Made by a program: the position numbers and the translations under genes
Source of the DNA: Nemertoderma westbladi
Taxonomy: Eukaryota; Xenacoelomorpha; Nemertodermatida; Nemertodermatidae
Direction: 5' to 3'
Assembly: GCA_032718475.1 (NCBI GenBank)
Contig: JAUCBJ010002556.1
Location: 1 to 22,088 of the forward strand
DNA length: 22,088 nt
Notes under the pieces: model-generated
The model's input: the letters and a program-made list of their open reading frames with translations, nothing else
Database searches by the model: none
Told to the model about the DNA's origin: nothing
Shown here: one piece after another, positions 1-9,402 of the stretch
Layout of the letters: each line of letters opens with the position of its first letter
Position numbering within the stretch: the first letter of the stretch is position 1

Positions 1-555
1 GCACATTGAACGTAATTTAAACGATATATATATATTTCAATCATCTTCTTGTTTCTATCTCGCTGTCTGTCCTTTTATTAATGACCCAAATTATTATAAA
101 TTGTCCCATTGAGTTAATTTTTAGTTAGTCTAGAGCAACAAGACTAAAAGTGATCCGAGAAGAGTTGAGCTTAGATACATGACTGTAATGAGTATTGGAA
201 AAATACAAAATCGTCATTATTGGTTAATAAATGAACTACTGTGAACTACTAAAATGAAAAATAATGCGAAACAGGGAGACCTATGTATTTATATACTATT
301 AACAATAATTCCGTTATAACATATTTTTAGTTCGAATAAAAATATTATTATAATATAATTAAGTAAAATACTTAATCGACAATCCATAGAGATGAGTTTG
401 CCAGAATGTAAGACGAACTAAACAGCATTTAGCGAAAATAATTCGAAACGAACTATGTATTTATATTCTATTAACAATTAGTACTGTTAACAATATTAAT
501 TTAAAATACAATTCTTAATCAACAACAACAATATGAATCTCAAATAGGCCCCTAT
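1..555. other. AT-rich intergenic DNA with a diverged local duplication
   Basis: No gene is visible. Two related stretches lie in direct orientation, about 261-390 and 437-525. Both contain a near-identical block reading ctatgtatttatat followed by ctattaacaat, then a similar acttaatc-type block. This looks like an old tandem duplication with a period of about 170 bp. The rest is low-complexity A/T sequence. Confidence 0.5.
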
Positions 556-1547
556 ATGGCATTAAAGAGTTCTCCTCAAGATTCACTCGACAGGTCGACA
601 TGCTCAGGATCTAAATCGACAACAGTGGCGGCATCTGTGAGCTTTGTCCGTAACCTAACAGGCGCGTGTTTAAGCCTGTCCTTTATTTTATTAAGCCGAA
701 AAGGGCTTGTGCTCAATCTTCGCCCCCCAGGGGGCTAAAGGGGCAAGAAAAGGGAAACGGGAAAGTAAGGGACGCGGATTGGTCGTACAGTAATTGGGCT
801 AAAATGCAGCTTATAACTGAGATTCCCCGTTGGAGGTTTTGCCAACGTTGACCCTATCTGGTACACTTTTTTTCGTTTCTCATTAAGTTGGAACTGTTTA
901 AAAAAATTATGCATAAAAAATGAAATAATATTATTGAAATAAGTACCTTTTTTGTAATCATTTATTTGTTATTAGAAATAAAGTGAAATTGCTTATATCC
1001 TCCGTTTCTCAGATATCTTATTTCTTAACTAATCTATATTTGTTATATTTAATAATTCAAATTGGTGCATACATTTTTTATGCTATACACATGGTGGTAA
1101 ATTACACGTCGAATCCATAACAAATTAAGAAAAACAGGGAATCCCCTCATGTTATTATTTATGACGCATCCTGCATAGTACAACTTCCTATTCATCTACT
1201 ACAGTACAGCCAATCGGATTGGAGTATTCTTTTGCACAGGCCGTGTTGGAGCTTACTAAAATGTAATAGTAGTAGCAGCTTACCAGGGCCTTATAAGCAC
1301 CAGCAGCTGGTGTTTCTATCATTGAGTCTATGGCAATTTTCGTGTTTTGGGGCTATTATTCGAAATATAAAAAGATACGTTAATAATATTTTACGGTACT
1401 TTTTTCCACATCCTGGGATTGGGCTGCGTCGATTGATAGAACTTTCATTGACGAACGAGATAATACATAGGAATACGAACCATATGATATATTCGCTGGA
1501 CAAATAGGTATGCCTATAAAATGCACATACCTACACATAAGTAATAG
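556..1547. other. intergenic stretch, no supported gene
   Basis: Small open frames exist on both strands, but none has a recognisable motif. The minus strand stays open from about 735 down to a TGA at 576-578, giving a charged peptide-like stretch that could be a repeat relic or an exon scrap. From 861 to 1230 the sequence is AT-rich. A short inverted repeat (aggtatg / catacct) brackets a TATAAAA string near 1506-1533, with no gene attached to it. Confidence 0.4.
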
Positions 1548-1819
1548 TTAATGTATGCGGGCCTTACACGCATCCAGCATCCAGTTGTTGGGGTAAAACC
1601 ATCCACCCCTGAACTGGCTATATCCAGAATCCAGTGGCGGCAAGCATGTAGTTGTGTCAGGTCTTGCAAACACGCTTGCCAACCACTGGACCGGGGGGTG
1701 GAGGGGGTGGGCGGGGGCCAAGCAGTCGGAGTCGCCACTGCTCAGCCGTCTCCCCATCAACATTCTTGGGGCAGAATCACTTCCCTTCGATCTGCGTGTG
1801 TCCCGGCACACACTTGATT

Positions 1820-2551
1820 CTATCGCCTTACACACCCTCTCCCATCCCTTCTGGATATTCTTACTCGCAGCCGCATCCGTTTCTGGTGTCTCCACTCAGT
1901 AACGCAACCTTTCTTACGCCCCACATTTTGCGTAAAGCACACAGTGCTTGTGAGATCGGCCAGCATTGGAGGCAATGCTTCATCGGCCTGTCTCACCCAC
2001 TCGTCAAATGTTAGGTTTGTTGTGGGGCAGTAGAAGGAAACCCTATAGGCATGGTGCCCGGGCGCAGAGACCTTCTGGTGGCTTTCGGGACAATTTTTAA
2101 TCTTTCTAGTTCTTTTAGATTTGGGTTTTGGGGGTTTTGATTTCTGCACTTTATGTTTTTGTAGGTAAATGGAAAGGGGGGCATTCTCGGAAGATGTACT
2201 GCTGGGGGAAGATGTGTCGGAATGTGAAGGTTCTAGTTGGGGTTGAAGTAGAACTGCAAGTGGGAATGATCGGTATTGAGGAAGGTAACTGAGGGACGAC
2301 ATTAATGTTTGGGACACTGGGATACGAATGTGTCTCACCGTAAAGGTGTCTGTTGCCGGAAAGGAAGCTGGTCCATGCCAGCTGTGGCAGTGGCAGGGAC
2401 ACGGATGCGGGCAGCTGTGACTCCAGCTTAATGTAATCAGCCGCCGCAAATGTGGTGCGATTACATTCACCACCAAAGGCACAGCTACCACTGGGTCTTC
2501 CATAAACACAGCATCACAGACCGAACCAAGGCATTTCAGCATTTCAGGCAT
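1820..2551 (-). CDS. hypothetical ORF, 243 codons from the first ATG, no recognised family
   Basis: I do not recognise this frame. It stays open for about 800 bases on the minus strand up to 2623, but the most upstream codon there is GTG. The first real ATG is at 2549-2551, inside a reading of ...EMPEMLKCL. The predicted protein has an N-terminal part of ordinary composition, then a Cys/His/Pro-rich stretch, a Ser/Thr/Pro-rich linker, a basic Lys/Pro/Arg segment (roughly KPPKPKSKRTRKIK), and a C-terminal part with HAYRVSFYCPTTNLTFDEW before a very Arg-rich end. The mixed composition, and a competing open frame at 2151-2402, argue for caution. The stretch is more GC-rich than its surroundings, which favours long chance ORFs. 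It could be an exon, a decayed transposon gene or noise. Confidence 0.25.
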   Translation of the reverse strand: MPEMLKCLGSVCDAVFMEDPVVAVPLVVNVIAPHLRRLITLSWSHSCPHPCPCHCHSWHGPASFPATDTFTVRHIRIPVSQTLMSSLSYLPQYRSFPLAVLLQPQLEPSHSDTSSPSSTSSENAPLSIYLQKHKVQKSKPPKPKSKRTRKIKNCPESHQKVSAPGHHAYRVSFYCPTTNLTFDEWVRQADEALPPMLADLTSTVCFTQNVGRKKGCVTEWRHQKRMRLRVRISRRDGRGCVRR

Positions 2552-2623
2552 TTCAGCCACAATGTCATGGCCCGCTGATTGTGGTTTTGCCACCACCTCA
2601 GCCCTTGGCCTCCGCAGTTTCAC

Positions 2624-5088
2624 TTGCCTGGATCGGTCTGGGATGTCCGTAATTGGCAGGGACTGGACGGGATCGGCGATAATAATATCTCGAATCTGTG
2701 TAGAGGCCTACTCTACTTTAGAAAATGTAATCCATAGGAATGCATTGATTTTACTATTTTTACGGCGAAAAGTATATTAAAATATTTTTGGTGGAATTTA
2801 TTAAATTTTATTACATGTTTTAAAAGAGCATCAAAGTAGAAAAGGTTTGCAATTAATTTGAGCAACATCCATTCACACACTCAAAAGTTATTGCAACTTT
2901 AGTGTCTGCGCGGCGTACTCCAAAACGGAACTCCCAATACCGGTATTGGTTATGTTGTTAAGCGGCTGTCTAGGTACGTAATAAATATTCGAGAACACTA
3001 AATTATTTAACATTGAGTAAGGCAGCACCAGGAGTTAATCAGGTAGTGCGTTCTACTTTCTACTTGGAATTAAATGAACGACAGGTTATTCGCTACTAGC
3101 CTAATCTAATAATAGAATTCAAAGCATAAGCATCCTTGCCTTGATTGCCTTCAACAGGGCCCGAAGCAGGTTGTGATTGGACGGTTATTTTTAGCCACAA
3201 GCCACAACACAGTCCTTTTTCGAATTCATTAATAGAAGCGTCTTCCTATTGGCTGAAGTAATAGGTGTGTGAGGGATTCCCTCTTTGGTGTAAATATTAT
3301 AGTAGGCTGTTTAATGGTTGCTGTAAGATATTATATTATTCGTATTTTTGATATCTGTAAATTGCTATAATATTTTGTAAAGCAACACTTGTTTATGTGT
3401 AAAGAAAACTTGTTTATTATGACCCACAATTAATTATAATTCTGTACATCGGCCAAATGCCAAACACTAAATGCCCTTTTAGTATATGTAGCTAATTTAA
3501 CCATTCTTTTATTTTGCAGCAAGGAGTTCAAGCCTATAAAACACATGTGCAACTGCGGTCATATCAACGTATATCATTATAGGTTTGAATATAATATGTG
3601 ATACGTCACTCATTGGATATCAAGCAATGCTGGAATGCTGTTGTAATTCAAACATGGTTGTTTGTCTGCGGGAGAGGTTTGTAGTGAGGGTCTTGTTACG
3701 ATTTTAAGAAAAATGTTTACCGTTTAAGCTATGCGCATTTCACCATTTAGCACCTAAATCATTTTAACGCAAAATAAATAAATTTAACTAAAATATGCTC
3801 AGTAACAGTAATGGCAAACAATAATGTCATTTAAAATTGTGTTGCAAACTAAGATTGCACGCATGCGATAATTCGTCAGCAAGGCGGCTTCTTAATGGCA
3901 CATATATTTAAATTACGATAAATTTGTTTTATTATATAAACAATACTGAATTAAAATTGTTAAAGACGCCCGTGAAATGCTTATGCGTTAAACGATTACT
4001 ATTTTTGAAACCCGTTTAGAGAAAAGATATATAGAGTTGTATTTGTTATAGTAGTAGTAGTAGTAAGGTTGTAGTGTTTGAGATCACATGTAAGGTATAT
4101 TCAGTCGGGAGTGTAGTGTCATCTAATACTAATACTTGCTCTTCTTGGATTGAAACATAAATGAGAAATTGTTCGGAATAATTATCTCAAGATCCCAACT
4201 CCAGATGTTTTTTCTGGCAGCGAATCGAATTAGAATAAGAATAAAGCAGGATGTGTTTCTTTTTCAAACTTAGTTAACCAATCAGAACCCATCTATTTAT
4301 AGATTGGGAATTTGTTTTCGGTATGACACTAAAATTGAAATAAATAAATGTTCATTTTGGTTATTTTATTTGACGACTTTTCACATAAAGTGCGTGTAAA
4401 AGGAGTTAAGTTTAATTTTAGGAAATATTTCTTACAGCCCTGAAAATTTCTACGCTGAAAATTTATGTATCCAAAACGACACATTCTTAATTTAATTTGT
4501 TATAGTCGGTTCTTTTGTCTGTTTATTTGTCTGTTAGATGCAGGCGGTGCTCTATGTATGTATTATGTTTTAAATGAGAAAAAACGAGTCATTATATACA
4601 TATTCTTAGGTTCTGATAAATAAATCACTATTCTAGATTTATAAAAGGAAAATGTTTGGCAAGTTGAATAGTCTAGATTTTGTCCGTCTTCAGTTTAGTT
4701 TTTGTCGGTTCTTGTCGGAATTTCGTCTATTGGTTGGTAGTAAATTCGTTTCTTAATGTAAAATAAGAAAACGAATGGTAATCTCACTTATATAAAGCTA
4801 TTTTTAGAAGAAAAACTTTTTTAAAAAACCGACAAAATTGACCGACTTTTTCGGTTTTTGTCCGTTTTTTAGTCCGTTTTTTGTCTGTTTCTTCATATTA
4901 TACGTGATTTTTATTATTTGGTGATAAAATTAACCTTTTAAAGTAAAATAAACGTGGTTTTTCTCCACAAAACTCATTTTTCATGAAAAAAAGACCATCA
5001 GGTGTCAGATTTTTTTTTAAAAACGGACAAAAAATGAGTGAACGCTTCACGATTTTGCGTGTCATCCTTGCGCGCACCCCCTGCTAAA
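2624..5088. other. long AT-rich intergenic region
   Basis: No gene is supported. It holds a perfect 16-bp palindrome at 2934-2949 and a dispersed repeat at 3131-3327. A short TAG/GTA trinucleotide run lies at about 4049-4064. Scattered copies of a TTTTTGTCGG / TTTTTGTCCG motif, in both orientations, occur between about 4500 and 5035. The remainder is AT-rich with many stops in all frames. Confidence 0.5.
3131..3327 (+). repeat. dispersed repeat, copy A (about 197 bp)
   Basis: This stretch aligns along its whole length, in direct orientation, with 7111-7297. Shared blocks include agggcccgaag, ggttgtgattgg, a gaattc then ttaat block, cttcctattggctg and a gggat/aatccct block. The two copies are clearly diverged, with substitutions and indels throughout. 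Each carries two ATTGG pentamers (inverted CCAAT) about 90 bp apart, so the family may have carried promoter-like signals. No terminal repeats or poly(A) tail show its class. Confidence 0.7.
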
Positions 5089-5152
5089 CATTTATGTATC
5101 GTTAGGCCTTCTCAGCGAATCAGTGGCCAGGATTCCTAACGATACAGAAATG
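5089..5152. repeat. 18-bp inverted repeat (hairpin) upstream of the small gene's promoter
   Basis: Arm 5089-5106 (ending GTATCGTTAGG) and arm 5135-5152 (starting CCTAACGATAC) are reverse complements at 17 of 18 positions, with a 28-nt loop. The core AACGATACAGAA recurs a third time at about 5178-5190, next to the second CCAAT box. Confidence 0.75.
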
Positions 5153-5159
5153 CTTAAAG

Positions 5160-5240
5160 CCAATGAAAGGCGCGGATTTAACGATACAGAATTCAACCAG
5201 CCAATGAGAGCGTCAAGTTGAAATTCAAAAATATTTATAC
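5160..5240 (+). promoter_or_regulatory. candidate promoter: two CCAAT boxes and a TATA-like box
   Basis: CCAATGA occurs at 5160-5166 and again at 5201-5207, 41 bp apart and in the same orientation. Each is followed by a GC-containing stretch (aggcgcgg; gagcgtc). A TATA-like tatttatac lies at 5232-5240. The arrangement points to transcription to the right, starting near 5265, about 400 bp before the ATG of the split gene. Upstream ATGs lie in that leader, so an additional untranslated exon or a later start site is possible. This is inferred from motif spacing only. Confidence 0.45.
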
Positions 5241-5664
5241 AATAATCATGTAGGCCTACCTGCAGTTACCGGTATTCAGTGTGTTCGCGGTGTTAAAACT
5301 GGTATTTTTGGTCATTTTTTTTGCTTTTTTCGAATTTCTAACTCGGTCAATTTGAAGCCCTTGGCACTGTCTATGAAATGTAGAAGATTCGCGGTCATAG
5401 AATCCGGCGGCCGGCCGTTGGCGACGATTTAGAACCGCGTCCGACAACGGATGACAGCTCCGTGCTGACGGTCAAATGTGATTACGGTCGCTTTTCGCGG
5501 ACTTTGCCGGTCTGGAACTCCTTAAATGTTATCTAAATGTGTTCCCCGTTCTATCTCGACGCAGTATGCACAATCTGTGGAGTATCAGACGATGAGACGA
5601 CGTCGAATCATCGAAGGAATTAAACTCGAAACGACTTCGCGTAGGATTCTTCGACTTTAAAGTT

Positions 5665-6528
5665 ATGAAACCAATTGCTTTTTCAGACTACGCACTTTCT
5701 GTAGTTTTTGGATGGTTGTTGGTCATATTGGATGCCTCTACTGAGTATAATCGATTGATAAACAGGAGCGATCCCGATAAAAACGGTGAGTTTAATTTCC
5801 CGAATACGGCAGTACGCCGAGTACGGTAGTTAGCTTGTAGTTTATGCGATTGTCAGTTACCGGTACCAGTAGGAAATTTATTCGAGGAACTTCGTATTAA
5901 ACTGTTGGTTTTCTTTGTTAGATAAGTCGGGATCCGCACCTACACGAGTGAACCAGTTCGCCGGCCTATCAACGGGTGAGATGTTAAAGAGTGTGCTGAT
6001 CGACATGCGATGTGATATTCGGCGGATCCAACGAAGTGAACCCGACGGTCATTCGATTCCGGCATGGGTATTGCCGTGAGTACTTTAGTATTTTAAGAAC
6101 CGGCCCCTTGCAATATAACCCCCCCCCCCCCTTCCCTATCGTGGTTTGAGGTTTGAACTTTGTTTGTATTAACTGTTTGTCTATATCTATTGATTTTCGT
6201 GAGAATTTGCAATCTATTAATCCGAGGGATTATGAGTCCCAACCATCGATGTGTGAATTAAGAGACGGCGGATTAACAATCTCCCGACGAAGTTTGGAGA
6301 CGAATACTACGCAATAGTAATACCACTAACAACACCTGCTATAATAATAATAACTTAACATAACACTAATGATATTATTTTCTGTTATTATTATTATTAT
6401 TGGTTTATTTGCTGTAGATCTACTCTGTACAGCTCGCATTCTATCGACACAAATTATAATTTCATATAATATTATCTTACAGGTTCATTGCAGCTACGAT
6501 GGAAGGACGACGCTTACAGGGCGTGTAG
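5665..6528 (+). CDS. small three-exon gene, 106-residue protein with an N-terminal hydrophobic segment, family not recognised
   Basis: The gene appears only after splicing. Exon 1 is 5665-5785 (ATG to ...AAAAACG) followed by GTGAGT. Exon 2 is 5922-6075, preceded by a strong pyrimidine tract (ttttctttgttag) and followed by GTGAGT. Exon 3 is 6483-6528, preceded by attatcttacag and ending in TAG. The phases (1, then 2) join without a stop and give 106 residues. Residues 9-24 (YALSVVFGWLLVILDA) are hydrophobic, suggesting a signal peptide or single membrane anchor. The rest is polar, with a basic DMRCDIRRIQRSEPDG stretch in exon 2. An alternative acceptor ten bases further on (after ttcattgcag) would change the last residues and move the stop to 6555-6557. 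A second possible donor in exon 2 (ggtgagatg, near 5976) is weaker. CCAAT and TATA-like boxes upstream and AATAAA at 6848-6853 and 6941-6946 fit a transcription unit. I do not recognise the protein. The splice model is inferred, not shown by transcripts. Confidence 0.55.
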
Positions 6529-7059
6529 AGACTTATAGGTGTCGTGGGACGACGTAACAATAGGGAACCTGGTAAACTAGTTGACAAAGAATTCTAATAA
6601 TATGAACGATATTAATTATAAATATCTTAGTAATATATTTATAAACTCCCCATAATTTGAGATTATAATGTGTTTAATTGTTGTGTGATTTATACATATC
6701 ATAATACATTCTATAAGGTTCATTGGAATTATAAATGTGAATATTATAATTATTACATTTATTTATTTTCATTTTCCCTCATAATCGAGGAGTATAAATA
6801 CGTTGTTTGTTTTTTTCTATTTGAATTAACAAAGAAAACTGCAACCTAATAAAACTCGAAACAACATCAAGGTTTCCTACTCGCTACTGACGCACATGAA
6901 GAATAGCGGAGCCCTGAAGTATAATTGAATATCTTCCTGAAATAAATCTTTCCTCCAGAAAAAAAAAACGAAAGAAAGCAGCCCATTGAAAGGCGCAAAC
7001 AATTAATATTTCTTAAAAGTAGCAGTCAGGTAAGAGAAATTAAATGTCGTTGAATTCAA
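6529..7059 (+). other. probable 3' untranslated region, then intergenic DNA
   Basis: AT-rich sequence follows the stop codon of the split gene. Canonical AATAAA hexamers occur at 6848-6853 and 6941-6946, giving a plausible 3' UTR of roughly 340-440 bases. No other gene is visible here. Confidence 0.4.
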
Positions 7060-7074
7060 TTGACGGTGGGGGGA

Positions 7075-7090
7075 GGGGGGGGGGGGGGGG
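7075..7090 (+). repeat. homopolymer run of 16 G
   Basis: An uninterrupted G run, preceded by the interrupted stretch ggtggggggagg. It sits about 20 bp upstream of dispersed repeat copy B. Comparable C runs occur at 6119-6131 (13 C), 11322-11341 (20 C) and 15671-15696 (26 C). Confidence 0.95.
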
Positions 7091-7110
7091 TTGTACTAAT
7101 ATTTCATAGC

Positions 7111-7297
7111 AGCAACAAGGCTGGATGCCTTCTCCAGGGCCCGAAGTGGGTTGTGATTGGCCGTCTATATTTAGCTAAATCAAGAGGATTCCATTTTACT
7201 GAATTCTTTAATGGAAGCGGCTTCCTATTGGCTGTAGTAAAAGGCGTAAGGGAATCCCTTGTTTGTAAATAGTATTATGTGTTGCGGTTGCTATAAT
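7111..7297 (+). repeat. dispersed repeat, copy B (about 187 bp)
   Basis: Direct-orientation homologue of 3131-3327. It keeps the agggcccgaag, ggttgtgattgg, ggcttcctattggctg and aagggaatccctt blocks, and ends with cggttgctataa, matching tggttgctgtaa in copy A. The two copies lie about 4 kb apart and bracket the small split gene. Their divergence argues against a young LTR pair. Confidence 0.7.
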
Positions 7298-7650
7298 ACG
7301 TACCAGAATGTTATAATTTAATGAATTAATGTTATAAAAAGAAAATTAATTATCCGAATTAAATGAATTCGCATCGATAATATGCTTAGAAATTATATAT
7401 ACTGTATTTTTATTGTTTATTTTATTACATACCTCTAATAATGCTGCGATATGAGTAATGTTCGTCAAAAATAACTATATGGGCCGAAAACATCAGGAAA
7501 AAACACTGAAAAGGGTTAAAAATGATGGAAAAGCATATTATAGTTGGAAATACATCAGAATTGTATCGTTTCATAGGTATTTACAGTCGTTGCTCGGCGA
7601 CACAAAACCCCTCACGCGATTGGTCTGGGGTTTGAGGGGGGGCTCCGTCT
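7298..7650. other. AT-rich intergenic stretch
   Basis: No gene is supported. Short open frames on both strands (for example around 7458-7661) show no recognisable motif. Towards 7620-7650 the sequence turns G-rich, just before the U2-like segment. Confidence 0.4.
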
Positions 7651-7760
7651 TCCTCTCGTAGGGCCTCTTGGCTAAGATTAGCATGGCTCCCTCGCGCGGG
7701 TGCATGGCTAATATTCATCTTATCAATCTTTAATTTAATATTTATTGGTGCAATATATCC
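7651..7760 (+). pseudogene. possible decayed U2 snRNA-derived sequence
   Basis: Positions 7662-7680 read GGCCTCTTGGCTAAGATTA. The conserved 5' region of U2 snRNA, as I remember it, reads GGCCTTTTGGCTAAGATCA there, so 17 of 19 bases match. Two weaker blocks follow in the same order as in U2: TCTTATCA (7718-7725) with TTTAATAT (7734-7741), then CAATATAT (7751-7758). Between the first two lies an extra 21 bp delimited by a repeated GCATGGCT (7681 and 7702). Removing one repeat unit restores roughly the U2 spacing. The segment runs straight into the LINE reverse-transcriptase homology at 7768, in the same orientation. A snRNA/LINE chimera made by template switching is one explanation. Chance similarity in the AT-rich blocks is the alternative. 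Confidence 0.4.
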
Positions 7761-7767
7761 TGTATAA

Positions 7768-9402
7768 TGGGCTGTTAGTAAATTAATAAAGTGCTTCAAA
7801 TCTGGTAATAGATTAGATTGTGGCAATTACTGTGGTCTTAGTATAATGACAACACTGTTAAAGTTTTTTGATATATTAATTTACAATCGGTTAAAATATT
7901 GGATTAATTTAGATAAATGTCAGGCAGGAGCTCAAAAGGGCCGCGGATGCATTGAACACATCCTCGGACTTCGACTCATTATAGATTATGCAATTTTCAA
8001 GAAGTCTAAATTATACGTCGTTTTCATTGATTTTAGTAAGGCGTATGTATGACCGTGTTCCACGTGATAAAATGTTTGAACTACTTAAATCTTCAGGGTG
8101 TGGTTTTCGGATGTTATTTATTGTTAAAGCGCTGTATTCTGCAACAAAATCTATCTTAAGATCTGCTGTAATTCTGACTACTATTGGGGTCCGCCAGGGG
8201 GCGCCTTCAATCGGGATTTTATTTTGTATGTATCTTAATAAACTAGTTATCATGTTAAAAGAAGCTGTTAAATGTGATGGTTTCCTTGGTGCTTTAGCTT
8301 GCCTTTAGTTTATGGACGATACAGTAATAGTATCAACTTCTAGGAAAAATTGTGAAATTAACTATACGATTATTATACGATTTTGGTATGGCAATTAATC
8401 AAAAGAAAAGCAAATTTTTTGTAATAAACGGTAATGTTGATGACAGTAAACTATTTATTTTAGGTACTACAGTTATTTCTACATGTGATTTGTATGTTTA
8501 TTTAGGTTCTGTTTTCGCCGCTGATGGCCGCATATCTACTGCACTAAAACATCATATTATCATATGTGAGAGAACAATTAATACATTTGCAATATTTTGC
8601 AGTAAAAATACTGAATACATCACTCTCCTTCGCTTTAATAAAGAAAAAGGTTTTTGATGCATGTATAATATCTTGTATTTTATATGGTTGTGAATCGTGG
8701 TTGTCTGTTAATGCATGTACTAAGCAAATTGAACCGGTCTACAATAGGCTAATTAAAATTTTACTTTCAGTACGTCTACAAACACCAATTGATTTGTGCT
8801 TAATTGAGTTTAATATCCCACCACTTAGTCACTATATTGTAAATGCTAGACTTAAATATGTGAAAAATAAGTTTAATTTACCCGTGTACGATACTGATGT
8901 GCCTTTATATCATATTTATGATCTTTGTAAAGCTGCAAACACTCCCGGACATCGTTGTTTAATGTCAGCACTTGATTACAAGGTCGATGACCCCCTAACT
9001 TCCGTCCGTTTACGTGTATTAAATAAACCACTTTCAGCTACCAAGTTCCGTACTTACAGTGACACTATCAACCCTGGCCTTACTGCTCATCCACTATACA
9101 GTTGCTTGAAACCCGTCATCCCGGACTTTAAACGTGTCCACTTCACCAGACTCCGTCTCATGTCACATAGACTCCGAGTGGAAACTGGTCGATGGACTCG
9201 TGTTGCTCCTGAGTTAAGTGTTTGCTATTGTGATAATACCTCTGTACAAAATGAACATCACGTACTATTAAAATGCCCTATATCTGAATACATTAGAATT
9301 AAGTTTGTACAGTTAGATTTCACCGATTTATCTTCATTATTTCCTACCGATTTACTAGTTGATCTGTGCAGTTATGTCTCTGAAGTCCTATGTCGTTATT
9401 AG
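7768..9402 (+). mobile_element. decayed, 5'-truncated non-LTR retrotransposon (LINE) reverse transcriptase
   Basis: Homology starts near WAVSKLIKCFKSGN and continues with CGNYCGLSIM, typical of LINE reverse transcriptases. Motif A is VVFIDFSKAY (about 8017-8046), the GVRQGAPS block is near 8187-8210, and the FMDD catalytic motif is at 8309-8320. After the thumb region (KVFDACIISCILYGCESW) come LRLMSHRLRVETGRW and a Cys/His cluster with cysteines from 9223 to 9276, a C-terminal feature of several LINE clades. The frame is broken at least four times. A 4-bp tandem duplication (TATG at 8044-8047 and 8048-8051) follows the motif A aspartate. A TAG (8306-8308) sits directly before FMDD. Frameshifts lie near 8355 and between 8600 and 8640. 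The last part is open from about 8640 to TAG at 9400-9402. The endonuclease domain and start of the ORF are missing. I cannot assign the clade. It is certainly non-functional as it stands. Confidence 0.9.

Noticed and set aside
576-735. Minus-strand open stretch that looks protein-like
   Set aside because: Only about 50 codons, ended by TGA, with no recognised homology or splice context.
1291-1507. Overlapping 70- and 91-codon ORFs on opposite strands
   Set aside because: Both are short, of unremarkable composition and without motifs; they are probably chance ORFs.
3131-7297. The direct repeat pair as LTRs of a retrotransposon
   Set aside because: The copies are too diverged, have no TG...CA ends or primer-binding site, and there is no gag/pol between them.
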